64,000 bases of DNA from Azospirillum oryzae (GTDB taxonomy: Bacteria > Pseudomonadota > Alphaproteobacteria > Azospirillales > Azospirillaceae): positions 1,054,001-1,118,000 of the forward strand of contig NZ_VTTM01000001.1 in assembly GCF_008364795.1 (NCBI RefSeq), written 5' to 3'. Shown here in pieces: positions 39,993-49,072 of this stretch (within the stretch, counting starts at the first letter, position 1; each line of letters opens with the position of its first letter). Both the position numbers and the translations under genes were made by a program. The notes below the pieces were generated by a model, which did not search any database, was not told where the DNA came from, and saw only the letters and a program-made list of their open reading frames with translations.

Positions 39993-40859
39993 CTACTCCG
40001 CCGCGCGGTGCAGGACACGCTGGCCCGCATAATCGGCGATGCGGCGGATCAGCGTGTCGATCTCGCCCTTCAGCCGGGCGAAGCCGTCGTGGCGTTCCAG
40101 CGTCTCCTCGTTCATGTAGAGGCGGCGGTTGATCTCCAGCTGGATCGAATGACGGCCGCGCGCCGGATCGCCGTAGCGCGCCAGCAGTTCCACCCCCTTA
40201 TAGGGATCGTTGATCGCCACCGGATGCCCGAAGCCGCGCAGGGTCTCCGCCACCAGCCGGACGAATCCCGGCTCGCTGGTGGTGCCGTCGCGGTCGCCGA
40301 TGACGAAATCCACCGCCAGCGGGTCGCGCCCGTCCGGCCGCAACGAGGACGGCATGGAATGGCAGTTGACGTGCCACACCGCGCCGAACCGCTCCGCCAG
40401 ACCATCCAGCGCGAGCCGCATCTGGGCGTGGTAGGGCCGGTAATAGCGGTCGATGCGGTCGGCAACCACCGACGCCGGCAGCTTCCCGTCATAGAGCGGC
40501 ACGCCCGGCCGCAGCATGCTGCGGATCAGCCCCATGCCCAGCGTGCTGCGCGGCGTCGGCCGCAGCGGCGCCGGCCAGTCGCCGTCGATCAGCGCCGGGT
40601 CGATGTCGTCGACGGCGCGGTTCACGTCGATGCAGGTGCGGGGAAACAGCGCGCACAGCAGGGTGGCGCCATGGTCGGGCGCCGTGGCGAACAGCTCCTC
40701 CACATGGGTGTCCTCACCCTGGCGCAGCAGGGGATGCGGACAGATCACCCGGAAATCGGCGGGATAGAGGCTGCCGCTGTGCGGCGAATCGAACAGCACC
40801 GGAAGGCGCCGGCCGACCGGGTCGTTGCGGACAAGAACGTCATCGATCACGAAGCTCAT
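39993..40859 (-). CDS. N-formylglutamate amidohydrolase
   Basis: Zinc deformylase-type hydrolase of 288 residues (PF05013 family). Likely ligands and active-site residues are in FDSPHSGSLYP, CIDVNRAVDDID, VNCHSMPS and SIQLEINRRLYMNE. Members act on N-formylglutamate in histidine breakdown, but no hut gene is near. It is divergent from an aspartoacylase-like deacylase. A second distant family member is at 60988-61845. Confidence 0.9.
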   Translation of the reverse strand: MSFVIDDVLVRNDPVGRRLPVLFDSPHSGSLYPADFRVICPHPLLRQGEDTHVEELFATAPDHGATLLCALFPRTCIDVNRAVDDIDPALIDGDWPAPLRPTPRSTLGMGLIRSMLRPGVPLYDGKLPASVVADRIDRYYRPYHAQMRLALDGLAERFGAVWHVNCHSMPSSLRPDGRDPLAVDFVIGDRDGTTSEPGFVRLVAETLRGFGHPVAINDPYKGVELLARYGDPARGRHSIQLEINRRLYMNEETLERHDGFARLKGEIDTLIRRIADYAGQRVLHRAAE

Positions 40860-41142
40860 CGACCGGCCCCGGCCAGACGCCCCGATGGAGACATCGGCAA
40901 GTTCGATTCCCGCCAGTTAAATTGCCGCAAGTTCAACCGCCGACCTTATCAAGCCAGACAATCCTATAACCCATGCGTCAAGCCTCAGTCGACGGCAATT
41001 CGTCATGATCCTGCCATGCCGCCGCAACATCGCACCACACGCATCAGCCAAAAAAACCGCCCTACCCAACTGGCCCGCACTGGCGCGGACTCGCTTGGTT
41101 CGTCATACTGATTGGAGCGCCCACCGCTGGCGAGCTTGCCGC

Positions 41143-42096
41143 TTGACCGACCCGCTCTTCGCCCCCGTCGAACTCTCCCCGCCGGACATCGCGCCCCACC
41201 GGCGCGGCAACACCGGCATCGACCACGTCACCAGCCTGTCGGCGGCAGAGCCGGGGCCGCATGTGGTGCTGAACGCGCTCGTCCACGGCAACGAGCTGTG
41301 CGGCGCCATCGCCCTGGATGCGCTGCTGCGGATGGGTCTGCGGCCGACGCGCGGACGGCTGACCTTCGTCTTCGCCAACACCGCCGCCTACGCCACCTTC
41401 GACCGCCAGAACCCCTATGCCTCGCGCTATCTGGACGAGGATTTCAACCGGCTGTGGTCGCCGGAGCATCTGGACGGCCGGCGCGACAGCGTGGAACTGC
41501 GGCGCGCCCGTGTCCTGCGACCGGTCTACGAGTCGGCGGACCTGCTGCTCGACCTGCATTCGATGACGGCGGACACCGCGCCGCTGACCCTGTGCGGCCG
41601 GACCACGCGCGGGCGCGACCTTGCGCTCGGCCTCGGCTATCCGGCCTGGGTGGTGGCGGACGGCGGCCATGCCGGGGGCAAGCGGCTGATCGATTACGGC
41701 AGCTTCGCCGAGCCGGAGGGGTCACACACCGCCATCCTGGTCGAATGCGGCCAGCATTGGCGGACCGAGACCGCGACGGTCGCGCTGGAAAGCTGCCTGC
41801 GCCTGCTTCTCGGACTGGAGATGATCGATCCGCCACTGAACGGCCCCCGCCTGCGCCCGCGCGCCGATCCGCAGCGGGTGGTCGAGGTCACCGACGCCGT
41901 CACCGCGTCCAGCGAGCGGTTCCGCTTCACCGCCCCCTTCGTCGGCATGGAGGTGATCGGCCGCGCCGGCACCGTCATCGGCTGGGACGACGGGCGCGCG
42001 ATCCTGACGCCCTATGACGACTGCGTCCTCATCATGCCCGCCCGCCGGGTGAAAGCCGGCCAGACGGCGGTGCGGCTGGGGCGGATCGTCGGCTAA
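41143..42096 (+). CDS. Succinylglutamate desuccinylase/aspartoacylase family deacylase
   Basis: Zinc carboxypeptidase-like (M14 clan) deacylase of 317 residues from the TTG at 41143, which gives MTDPLFAPVELSPPDIAPHR. An in-frame ATG at 41005 would add 46 unlikely residues. Motifs: ALVHGNELCGAIAL (zinc H-x-x-E), DEDFNRLW, LLDLHSMTADT (third ligand His) and ILVECGQHW. It should cleave N-acyl amino acids; substrate unknown. It is divergent from an N-formylglutamate amidohydrolase. Confidence 0.87.
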   Translation: MTDPLFAPVELSPPDIAPHRRGNTGIDHVTSLSAAEPGPHVVLNALVHGNELCGAIALDALLRMGLRPTRGRLTFVFANTAAYATFDRQNPYASRYLDEDFNRLWSPEHLDGRRDSVELRRARVLRPVYESADLLLDLHSMTADTAPLTLCGRTTRGRDLALGLGYPAWVVADGGHAGGKRLIDYGSFAEPEGSHTAILVECGQHWRTETATVALESCLRLLLGLEMIDPPLNGPRLRPRADPQRVVEVTDAVTASSERFRFTAPFVGMEVIGRAGTVIGWDDGRAILTPYDDCVLIMPARRVKAGQTAVRLGRIVG

Positions 42097-42145
42097 GCGG
42101 TGGGGCTAACGAATGGGAGTGCGGACGGGGTGAGCGCCCGCCCCC

Positions 42146-42670
42146 TCACTTCGCCGCCGGCTTGCCCTTCGTCCAGGTCGCATTCGCGGCGAACAGCGGC
42201 ACGGTGGAGATCGAGGTCTTGGCCGAGGCGTCCTTCACCTGTCGGCTGTACACCACATAAACCAGCGTGTCGTTCGGCCGGTCGTAGATGCGGCGAATGG
42301 CGATCGACTTGAAAATCAGGCTCTTCCGTTCGGAGAAGACCTCCTCCCCCTTCTGCGACAACTCGATGTCGCCGACGGTCACCGGGCCGGTCTGACGGCA
42401 GGCGATGGAGGCGTTGGACGGGTCCTCGAACCAGTTGCCCTTGCTCAGCCGGTCGATCAGGCTGCGGTCGAAATCGACCAGATGGCAGGTGATTCCCTTC
42501 ACCTTGGGATCCTCGATCGCCTGGATCTCCAACCCGTTGCCGGTCCAGTCGTTGGAGAAGCGGCCGACCACCTCGTCGGCCGCCGCTGTGCGCAGCGGGA
42601 GCGCGGCGGTCAGCAGGCCCAGAACCAAAAGGCCGGCGGAAGCGTTCATCAGGGGAAACGGGCTGCGCAT
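42146..42670 (-). CDS. creA: CreA family periplasmic protein
   Basis: Small exported protein of 174 residues, with signal peptide GLLVLGLLTAALPLRTAAA. The mature part matches CreA: DEVVGRFSNDWTGNGLEIQA, VKGITCHLVDFDRSLIDRL and YVVYSRQVKDASAKTSISTVPL. The two cysteines (in GITCHLV and SIACRQTG) probably form a disulfide. Function unknown. Start ATG at 42670 with GGAG upstream; an ATG at 42649 is possible. Confidence 0.92.
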   Translation of the reverse strand: MRSPFPLMNASAGLLVLGLLTAALPLRTAAADEVVGRFSNDWTGNGLEIQAIEDPKVKGITCHLVDFDRSLIDRLSKGNWFEDPSNASIACRQTGPVTVGDIELSQKGEEVFSERKSLIFKSIAIRRIYDRPNDTLVYVVYSRQVKDASAKTSISTVPLFAANATWTKGKPAAK

Positions 42671-42794
42671 CTCGATCGGGTCTCCGGCAAGGACGGGCGG
42701 GGACCGCAGGATGCGCGGCCCGAAAAACACTCCCCTAGATCGGAGGGTCGGGCGCCGCCGTCAAGCGCCTCCCTCCGGAGGTCCGGCCACCGCG

Positions 42795-43940
42795 ATGACA
42801 GACCGCAGCCCGCTCGCCTCGCTTCCCCCCGCCCCCGAGGCCCCGCTTGCCGGCACGCCGGAACCGGCGACCGAACCGTTGCCCGGACCCGGCCACCGCC
42901 GCGATCCGCTGACCATCGCCGCCGTCGGCCTGTTCGTCATCGCCGTGCTGTTCACGCTCTATTTCGGGCGCGACGTCCTGCTGCCGATCATGCTGGCGCT
43001 GATCCTGAGCTTCCTGCTGCGCCCGCTGGTCCGCGCGCTCTATCGCGTCGGTATGCCCGAGGGGATCGGCGCCGCCGTCATGGTCGTCATGCTGTTCGGC
43101 GGCGTGCTGCTGGCGGTCTATACCCTGTCCGCCCCGGCGGCGGAGTGGGTGAACCGCATGCCGCGGGTCCTGCATGAGCTGGAGTTCAAGCTGGGCGACA
43201 TCCGCGCCGGCATCGACCGCGCCCGCGAAGCCTCCCGGCAGATCGAGCAGATCACCAAGGAAACCGGCAGCGACGGGCCGGTGCGCGAAGTGGTGGTGCG
43301 CGGTCCGACCCTGATGGAACAGGCGGTCAGCCAGGTCGAATCGGTTCTCGCCAATGTCGTGATCCTGCTGGTGCTGCTTTATTTCTTCCTCGCCCGTGGC
43401 CGCCATTCGCTGGAGGCGCTGATCGGCACCATGCGCAACGTCGATGACCGCGTGCATTACGCCATGGTCGCGGCGACGCTTCAGCAGAACATCGCCGCCT
43501 ATCTGCTGACCATCACCGTCATCAACGCGGTGCTGGGGCTGGCGACCGGGCTGGTGATGTGGATGTGGGGGCTGCCGAACCCGGCGTTGTGGGGAGTGAT
43601 GGTGGCGCTGGCCAACTACATCCCCTTCATCGGCCCGGCGGTGATGACCGGCGTGTTCTTCCTGGTGTCGGTCCTGACCTTCGACAGCCTCGGCACCATC
43701 ATCCTGCCGCCCCTGTCCTTCGTGGCGCTGACGACGATCGAGGGCAATTTCCTCACCCCCATGATCGTCGGCCGCCGGCTGTCGCTGAACCCCATCGCGG
43801 TGTTCGTGTCGATCCTGTTCTGGGGCTGGCTGTGGGGCATTCCCGGCGCGCTGCTGGCCGTGCCGATCCTGGCGATCCTGAAGATCCTGTTCGACGCGCA
43901 CGAGCCGCTGAAGCCGGTGGGCGCGCTGCTGGGGGATTGA
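42795..43940 (+). CDS. AI-2E family transporter (TqsA/PerM-like)
   Basis: Inner-membrane protein of 381 residues with about eight helices and a long cytoplasmic coiled segment between helices 3 and 4 (residues about 115-190). Typical parts: LPIMLALILSFLLRPLV, VVILLVLLYFFLARG, WGVMVALANYIPFIGP and LTTIEGNFLTPMIVGRRLSLNP. Some members export autoinducer-2 and others are sodium/proton antiporters, so the substrate is open. GGAGGT lies 12 bases before the ATG. Confidence 0.92.
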   Translation: MTDRSPLASLPPAPEAPLAGTPEPATEPLPGPGHRRDPLTIAAVGLFVIAVLFTLYFGRDVLLPIMLALILSFLLRPLVRALYRVGMPEGIGAAVMVVMLFGGVLLAVYTLSAPAAEWVNRMPRVLHELEFKLGDIRAGIDRAREASRQIEQITKETGSDGPVREVVVRGPTLMEQAVSQVESVLANVVILLVLLYFFLARGRHSLEALIGTMRNVDDRVHYAMVAATLQQNIAAYLLTITVINAVLGLATGLVMWMWGLPNPALWGVMVALANYIPFIGPAVMTGVFFLVSVLTFDSLGTIILPPLSFVALTTIEGNFLTPMIVGRRLSLNPIAVFVSILFWGWLWGIPGALLAVPILAILKILFDAHEPLKPVGALLGD

Positions 43941-43957
43941 GGGACGCCTTCGCGTCC

Positions 43958-44983
43958 TCACGCCATTGACGCCAGCGGCAGGTTGACCAGCAGGTTCTGC
44001 GGCTTCAGCTTCAGCCGCCGCCCTTCCGTCATCGCCAGCCCCAGATAGACCGGCCGGCCGGCGAGGTCGGGACGCATGGCGGCGGGGTCGGCGAAGTCCA
44101 GGCGGAACAGGGCGAGGACGCGGGCCAGCCGGTCCTCCCCCACCTCCACGCCGTTATACAGGTCGTTGAGGATCGCGGATGCTGCGCTGTCGAGCCCGAC
44201 ATGCCAGACCCAGCGGTCGTCGCGGATGTTCTGCACCGGCTGGATGCCGACCGTCACGCCCAGGAAATGCCCGACCCACGCCTCCAGCACGCGGGCCAGC
44301 GCGTCCAGCCCGGCGGCGGCGAAGGTGATGTCCAGCACGGTGTCGTGCCGGGCGTCGCGGCCCCAATAGAGCGGGTGGTTGGTCTCGTCCAGGATGTCCA
44401 GTTCGACGCTGCGGGGCGCCGTGCCGGCCTCCACCACCAGACGGCCGAGCGAACCGAAGCCGCCGGAGGCCGCCATCGTCTCCACCGTCTCGGAATCGGC
44501 GACGCGGACGCGACCATCCTCCACCGACACCGTCTGTTCGCGGAAGAACAGTTCCCCGGCCCGCGCGCGCAGGCCCGACGGCGTTTCATCCAGGATGCCG
44601 CGCAGGATGGCATGGACCAGCTGGTCGATGAACAGGGCGGGCACCCCGCGGGCACCCTCGCGGAACAGGCGGATGTAGCAGCCTTCCAGCGTTCCGGCCG
44701 TGAGCAGCCGGTCGCGGAAGGCCAGCCAGACCTGGAAATTCTCCCGCGCATCCGGGTCGGCGATGGCGTCGAGCAGCGGTGCGGGCACCGTCCGCGCCGG
44801 ATCGTCCAGCAACGCCGCGTGCAGCATGCGTTCGGCATCGCAGGCCTCCTCCGGCGGGCGTATTTCGGGCCGGAGAAGGTAGGCGCGCAGGAAATCGGGC
44901 GTCACCGCCAGATGGTTGTCGGCATCGCGGGTCAACAGGTGGAAACCGGACGCCGTCCAGAAATCGGTCATGCTGCTGGGCAC
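43958..44983 (-). CDS. DUF6352 family protein
   Basis: Hypothetical soluble protein of 341 residues (GTG at 44983; an ATG four codons in is equally likely). MTDFWTASGFHLLTRDADNHL opens it and YLLRPEIRPPEEACDAE follows; the C-terminal half includes HFLGVTVGIQPVQNIRDDRW. I assign DUF6352 from memory of these segments. No catalytic motif is evident. It is 18 bp upstream of nothing it clearly pairs with; both neighbours are transport or hydrolase genes. Confidence 0.7.
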   Translation of the reverse strand: MPSSMTDFWTASGFHLLTRDADNHLAVTPDFLRAYLLRPEIRPPEEACDAERMLHAALLDDPARTVPAPLLDAIADPDARENFQVWLAFRDRLLTAGTLEGCYIRLFREGARGVPALFIDQLVHAILRGILDETPSGLRARAGELFFREQTVSVEDGRVRVADSETVETMAASGGFGSLGRLVVEAGTAPRSVELDILDETNHPLYWGRDARHDTVLDITFAAAGLDALARVLEAWVGHFLGVTVGIQPVQNIRDDRWVWHVGLDSAASAILNDLYNGVEVGEDRLARVLALFRLDFADPAAMRPDLAGRPVYLGLAMTEGRRLKLKPQNLLVNLPLASMA

Positions 44984-45001
44984 CTTTGGTCCTGAAGGCG
45001 C

Positions 45002-46036
45002 CTATCCGACGACAGAGCCGTCGCCCGGCGCAAGAGTCTTGTCGAGAAAGGCGTCGATGTCCGCCCACACCCGGTCGCGGATGGCGTCGCATTCCATCAG
45101 CAACTCGTGCCGTGCCCCGGGATAGTCGGCAAGCCGGGCGTTGCCGAGGCGGGCAACCACCGCGCGGTGCGCCGCCGCACGCACCACCCGGTCGTCCGGC
45201 GCGCTCAAGAGCAGCACCGGCGTCCGCACCCGCTCCAGCGGCAGGGTATGGCGCAGCGCATCCTCCGCATCCAGGGCGGCGGCGACCCAGGCGAAGCTGA
45301 CGCCGCCGACGCGCAATTCCGGCCGCTCGGCATAGGGGGTGTGGAAAGCGGCGTAGCGTTTGGGATCGGCGGTGATCTTGTTGTCCAGGCTGAAGCGCCC
45401 CTCCGCCGGGTCGTAATCGCCCTGCCCCAGCGCATAGCGGGCACCCAATCCGCAGGCATGCCCCAGACCGGCCAGCCCCCGCACCAGCCAGCGCGGCAGG
45501 GGCCCGCTGTGGATGGCGTACATTGGCGCCGACAGCAGGACGGCGGCATAGCGGTCGGGATCGTCGTCGGCATGGCGGGCCAGCGCCAGCGTCGCCACCA
45601 GCCCGCCCATGGAGTGGGCCAGCAGGATCACCGGCCCGCCGGTCTCCGCGGCGACCGGCGCGACCACCTGCCGATGAATCTCGTCGAGATCGTCCACCAG
45701 CGTCGCGAAGTCGGTCAGATGGTGGATCTGCCGGTTGGGCAAGGGCCGGTCGGACATCCCCTGGTTGCGCCAGTCGAGCGCCACCACGCGGAAGCCGCGG
45801 GCGGCCAGCGCCTCCGCGGATTCGGCATATTTCTCGATGAACTCCGCCCGGCCGGTCAGCACCAGCGCCGTGCCGCGAACCTGCTCCGGCACCGGCCAGA
45901 CGGCGACGCGCAGCTTGGCCCCATCTGGCATCGCGACGAAGCGCATCTCCACGGAACCGGAGGCCGGGCCGGCAGCGGTTTCACCGGCAGGCTTCACCGT
46001 GTATTCGGATGCAGTCCAAGCGGCATCGTCGGCCAT
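45002..46036 (-). CDS. Alpha/beta hydrolase, lysophospholipase (PldB)-like
   Basis: Serine hydrolase of 344 residues. The nucleophile elbow is AHSMGG in VILLAHSMGGLVATLA. The N-terminal part RGTALVLTGRAEFIEKYAES and VVALDWRNQGMSDR is like PldB/monoacylglycerol lipase proteins. The acid is probably in LLLSAPDDRVV and the His in YPGARHELLME. No signal peptide. GGGGAG precedes the ATG at 46036. It is divergent from rlpA. Confidence 0.9.
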   Translation of the reverse strand: MADDAAWTASEYTVKPAGETAAGPASGSVEMRFVAMPDGAKLRVAVWPVPEQVRGTALVLTGRAEFIEKYAESAEALAARGFRVVALDWRNQGMSDRPLPNRQIHHLTDFATLVDDLDEIHRQVVAPVAAETGGPVILLAHSMGGLVATLALARHADDDPDRYAAVLLSAPMYAIHSGPLPRWLVRGLAGLGHACGLGARYALGQGDYDPAEGRFSLDNKITADPKRYAAFHTPYAERPELRVGGVSFAWVAAALDAEDALRHTLPLERVRTPVLLLSAPDDRVVRAAAHRAVVARLGNARLADYPGARHELLMECDAIRDRVWADIDAFLDKTLAPGDGSVVG

Positions 46037-46205
46037 GCTTTCTCCCCTGACCGTTGTGTTGCAGACTGGAAGAGCGACCGGAGGGGCCACCCACTTCGAA
46101 ATCGTCAAGATATTGAAAACCAGAAATAGTAACGACGTCTTGCATCGGCCGTGAGAGGGAACTCTTTTCCTTGAATACCGTTGGTCCGCCGTTGGAGGTG
46201 AACCG

Positions 46206-46781
46206 ATGAAGACAACACGCATGATCGTCCTGGCGCTTGCCGCCGCGACCCTGAGTGGGACTGCAGTCCCCGCGCTGGCGAATGGAAAGGCCAAGGTTCC
46301 GCCCGTGCATGTCGAGCATGAGGATGGCGAGGAGATCCTCGTCCACAAGGGGGAAGCGTCCTTCTACAGCCAGAAATTCCATGGCCGCACCACCGCGAGC
46401 GGCGAAACGATGAACCAGAACAAGGCCACCGCCGCCTCGCGCACCCTGCCGCTGGGCGCCAAGGCGACCGTAACAAATGAGGAGAACGGCAAGAGCGTCG
46501 ACGTCATCGTCAATGACCGCGGCCCTTATGTCGATGGTCGCGTGATCGACCTGTCGCGGTCTGCCGCCAAGAAGCTGGACATGATCGACGACGGCACCGC
46601 GCCGGTGAAGGTTGAGGTCAAGCCGTCGGAGCAGCCGTCCGAGACCGCCCGCGAAAAGGTGGAGGACAAGGTGGACCAGCTTACCCCCGACAGCCAGTTC
46701 GCCCAGGGGGACACCCGGCGAAACGGCAGCAGCGGGGGAGGCAAGAGCGACACAATGTCGCACTCCGGGTCCGGCAAGTAA
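46206..46781 (+). CDS. RlpA-like septal ring lytic transglycosylase family protein
   Basis: Exported 191-residue protein with signal peptide ending PALANG. The double-psi beta-barrel carries the RlpA core: GEASFYSQKFHGRTTASGE (catalytic-type Asp/Glu and His region), LPLGAKATVTNEENGKSV and VIVNDRGPYVDGRVIDLSR. The C-terminus is low-complexity (Ser/Gly) in place of a SPOR domain. Likely acts on peptidoglycan or binds it. GGAGGTGAACCG precedes the ATG. Confidence 0.92.
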   Translation: MKTTRMIVLALAAATLSGTAVPALANGKAKVPPVHVEHEDGEEILVHKGEASFYSQKFHGRTTASGETMNQNKATAASRTLPLGAKATVTNEENGKSVDVIVNDRGPYVDGRVIDLSRSAAKKLDMIDDGTAPVKVEVKPSEQPSETAREKVEDKVDQLTPDSQFAQGDTRRNGSSGGGKSDTMSHSGSGK

Positions 46782-47246
46782 TGCTGCGATGCGGCGAAGA
46801 GGGCTTCCGATTCGCCGCATCCGCCGCCGGCTTTCCGTTCAATCGCCGAACCAACAGTCACCGGATGGTCAGGCCTCTGAAAAGAAACGGACTTTGCCGC
46901 CAGGACACGACAGGGCGACGCCAAAGTCGCACCAACGCCGCCGCAGCCGGCCCAGAGCCGTGACTTTTACCGTTAAGCCACTGATCCGGCACCATTCCCA
47001 TCGCTATACCTTCGGACCAAAGTAATCCACCGGCACCACAACGGCTTCCATTGCGCCGTAGCCTGCCGAAGGGGACAGCCGTCTTTCCTGCGGACTTGTG
47101 CGGAACGTTAGAGATTTTTTTGCATTTTTGGAGGAGACGTGGTGCCATTCCCATCGCTGCGGCGCACACGACGCATTGCAGCGAACGGCGCGGCGCCCAG
47201 GCGTCAGACGCCGGAACAGGCACCGAGAGAAAGAGGAATTGCTGCG
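46782..47246. other. 465-bp gap between rlpA and the maoC-like gene
   Basis: I find no convincing gene or RNA. Near 47110-47136 a T-rich run is followed by GGAGGAG, a strong ribosome site that fits an alternative GTG start (47142) of the maoC-like gene. The sequence between that GTG and the ATG at 47247 reads as an Arg-rich, unlikely peptide. Confidence 0.5.
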
Positions 47247-47696
47247 ATGGACGACGTGCGTCAGGTCCGCAAGGATATCGAAGGCTACTGCATCGAAGAC
47301 CTGTCCGTCGGCATGACGGCCAGCTTCGCCAAGACGGTGACGGAAGCCGACATCGTCCTGTTCGCGGGCATTTCCGGCGACACCAACCCGGTCCACATCA
47401 ACCAGGAATACGCCGCCACCACCATGTTCCAGGGCCGCATCGCCCACGGCATGCTGACGGTCGGCTTCATTTCGGCCGTGCTGGGCACCAAGCTGCCGGG
47501 GCCGGGCTGCATCTACATGAGCCAGACGCTGAAGTTCAAGGCGCCGGTCCGCGCCGGCGACACCGTCACCGCCCGCGCCACCATCACCGAACTGATCCCG
47601 GAAAAGCGCCGCTGCGTCATCAAGACGGTGTGCACCGTCGGCGAGACCGTGGTGGTCGAGGGCGAGGCGCTGCTGATGGTCCCCTCTCGCGGTTGA
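47247..47696 (+). CDS. MaoC family enoyl-CoA hydratase
   Basis: Hot-dog fold dehydratase of 149 residues, like (R)-specific enoyl-CoA hydratase PhaJ. The hydratase-2 motif is present: FAGISGDTNPVHINQEYA (Asp and His catalytic pair), then GRIAHGMLTVGFIS. PhaJ-type enzymes supply (R)-3-hydroxyacyl-CoA from beta-oxidation for polyhydroxyalkanoate. GAGGA lies about 10 bases before the ATG at 47247; a GTG at 47142 with a stronger site would add 35 residues. The last codons are part of a 14-bp tandem repeat. Confidence 0.92.
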   Translation: MDDVRQVRKDIEGYCIEDLSVGMTASFAKTVTEADIVLFAGISGDTNPVHINQEYAATTMFQGRIAHGMLTVGFISAVLGTKLPGPGCIYMSQTLKFKAPVRAGDTVTARATITELIPEKRRCVIKTVCTVGETVVVEGEALLMVPSRG

Positions 47697-47738
47697 ATGG
47701 CCGCGGTTGAATGGCCGCGGTTGAATGGCCGCGGTTGA
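47689..47738. repeat. 14-bp tandem repeat across the maoC stop codon
   Basis: GCGGTTGAATGGCC occurs three times head to tail (47689, 47703, 47717) and an 8-base fourth copy follows. The first copy holds the stop codon. Confidence 0.95.
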
Positions 47739-47762
47739 TCGGCCTGCTTGCGATCGTAAAAC

Positions 47763-47835
47763 ACGCCGGCGCGTTTACCCCGCGCCGGCGTCGGTCTATA
47801 TAGACGCCCGAGCAAGCGGACCCGCCAGGGTCCGC
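47763..47835. repeat. Three perfect palindromes in the leader of ribF
   Basis: ACGCCGGCGCG/CGCGCCGGCGT at 47763-47791 (11-bp arms), the palindrome GTCTATATAGAC at 47794-47805, and GCGGACCC/GGGTCCGC at 47816-47835. They lie between maoC and ribF. The TATATA could be part of a -10 element. I see no FMN riboswitch core. Confidence 0.8.
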
Positions 47836-47854
47836 CCACAGCACCGGGGCGCGC

Positions 47855-48796
47855 ATGCGACTGTACAGACACACCGCCGACCTGCCGGCCGAAGAGCGGG
47901 GCGCCGTCGTTGCGCTCGGCAATTTCGACGGCGTGCACCGCGGACATCAGACTGTCATCGGCACCGCCCAGCGCCTTGCGGCGGAAATGGGCGTGCCGTC
48001 GGCCGTCGTCACCTTCGAGCCGCATCCGCGCAGCGTCTTCCGCCCCGACGACCCGCCCTTCCGCCTGACGCCCTTTCGCGTCAAGACCCGCCATATCGAG
48101 GCGCTGGGCGTCGACCAGTTGATCGTCTGCCATTTCGACGACAGCTTCCGCCACAAGACGGCGCAAGCCTTCGTAGACGAGATTCTGGTCGCCGGGCTGG
48201 GTGTGCGGCACGTCGTCTGCGGCTATGACTTCCTGTTCGGACACAAACGGTCGGGCGATCCCGCCTTTCTGCTGAAGGCCGGCCGGGCCCAGGGCTTCGG
48301 CGTGACGGAGGTCGGGCCGGTGTCCGACGAACAGGGCGGCGTCTACTCCTCCACCCGCGTGCGCGATGCGCTGACCGCCGGCCGGCCGCGTGAGGCCGCC
48401 TTCGTTCTGGGTCATCCGTGGGAGATCGAGGGGCGCGTCGTCCATGGCGACCAGCGCGGCCGCACCATCGGTTTCCCCACCGCCAACATCGAGCTGGGCG
48501 AGTATCTGCGCCCGGCCTTCGGCGTCTATGCGGTGCGCGCCGGCATCGACCGCGCCGGCGAGACCGTCTGGCTGCCCGGTGTGGCCAATCTGGGCGCCCG
48601 CCCCACCGTCGACGGCACGGTCGCCCGGCTGGAGGCCCACCTGTTCGACGTCGACCTTGATCTGTACGATCTGCATCTGCGGGTCCAGATGATCGACTTC
48701 CTGCGGCCGGAGATGAAGTTCCCCAGCTTCGACGTGCTGAAGGACCAGATCGTGAAGGACGCCGCCGCCGCCCGCGCCGTGCTGGCGGCCGGCTGA
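47855..48796 (+). CDS. ribF: Bifunctional riboflavin kinase/FAD synthetase RibF
   Basis: Makes FMN from riboflavin and then FAD; 313 residues, normal. The N-terminal adenylyltransferase has VVALGNFDGVHRGHQTVI (nucleotidyl-transferase H-x-G-H type) and YSSTRVRDAL. The C-terminal kinase has GRTIGFPTANIEL and GVANLGARPTV. Its flavins would serve, among others, FixABC. The start is the ATG at 47855, with a weak ribosome site. Confidence 0.97.
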   Translation: MRLYRHTADLPAEERGAVVALGNFDGVHRGHQTVIGTAQRLAAEMGVPSAVVTFEPHPRSVFRPDDPPFRLTPFRVKTRHIEALGVDQLIVCHFDDSFRHKTAQAFVDEILVAGLGVRHVVCGYDFLFGHKRSGDPAFLLKAGRAQGFGVTEVGPVSDEQGGVYSSTRVRDALTAGRPREAAFVLGHPWEIEGRVVHGDQRGRTIGFPTANIELGEYLRPAFGVYAVRAGIDRAGETVWLPGVANLGARPTVDGTVARLEAHLFDVDLDLYDLHLRVQMIDFLRPEMKFPSFDVLKDQIVKDAAAARAVLAAG

Positions 48797-48810
48797 CCGG
48801 AGGGGCGGGA

Positions 48811-48987
48811 ATGGAACGGGTGTTGATGCTGCTGTTCATGCTGAACCAGGGCGGCCCGACCACGCTGGAGTTCGCCAGCCTGGAGCAATGCAAGGCGGCC
48901 GAGCCGATCATCATCCAGAATTACCGCGAGATGACCGGCAACACCGTGCTGGCCCGCTGCATCCGCATGGTGCTGCCGGCCAAGTGA
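48811..48987 (+). CDS. Small protein of 58 residues downstream of ribF
   Basis: A short but convincing gene 14 bp after ribF, with GGAGGGGCGGGA directly before the ATG. The product MERVLMLLFMLNQGGPTTLE continues to a hydrophilic tail with two cysteines, one in EQCKAAEP and one in ARCIRMV. The first 12 residues are hydrophobic, so membrane contact or export is possible. No family recognised. Confidence 0.7.
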   Translation: MERVLMLLFMLNQGGPTTLEFASLEQCKAAEPIIIQNYREMTGNTVLARCIRMVLPAK

Positions 48988-49072
48988 CAGGGTTGCAAGC
49001 GATCCGCGCTGGCGGCGGTGGTTTCATCTGATACAGTGCCGCCCCGTCTCCGCTTCGCTCCATAGCCGTTCC

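Noticed and set aside
47739-47854. FMN riboswitch before ribF
   Set aside because: Palindromes are present but none of the conserved RFN sequence blocks.
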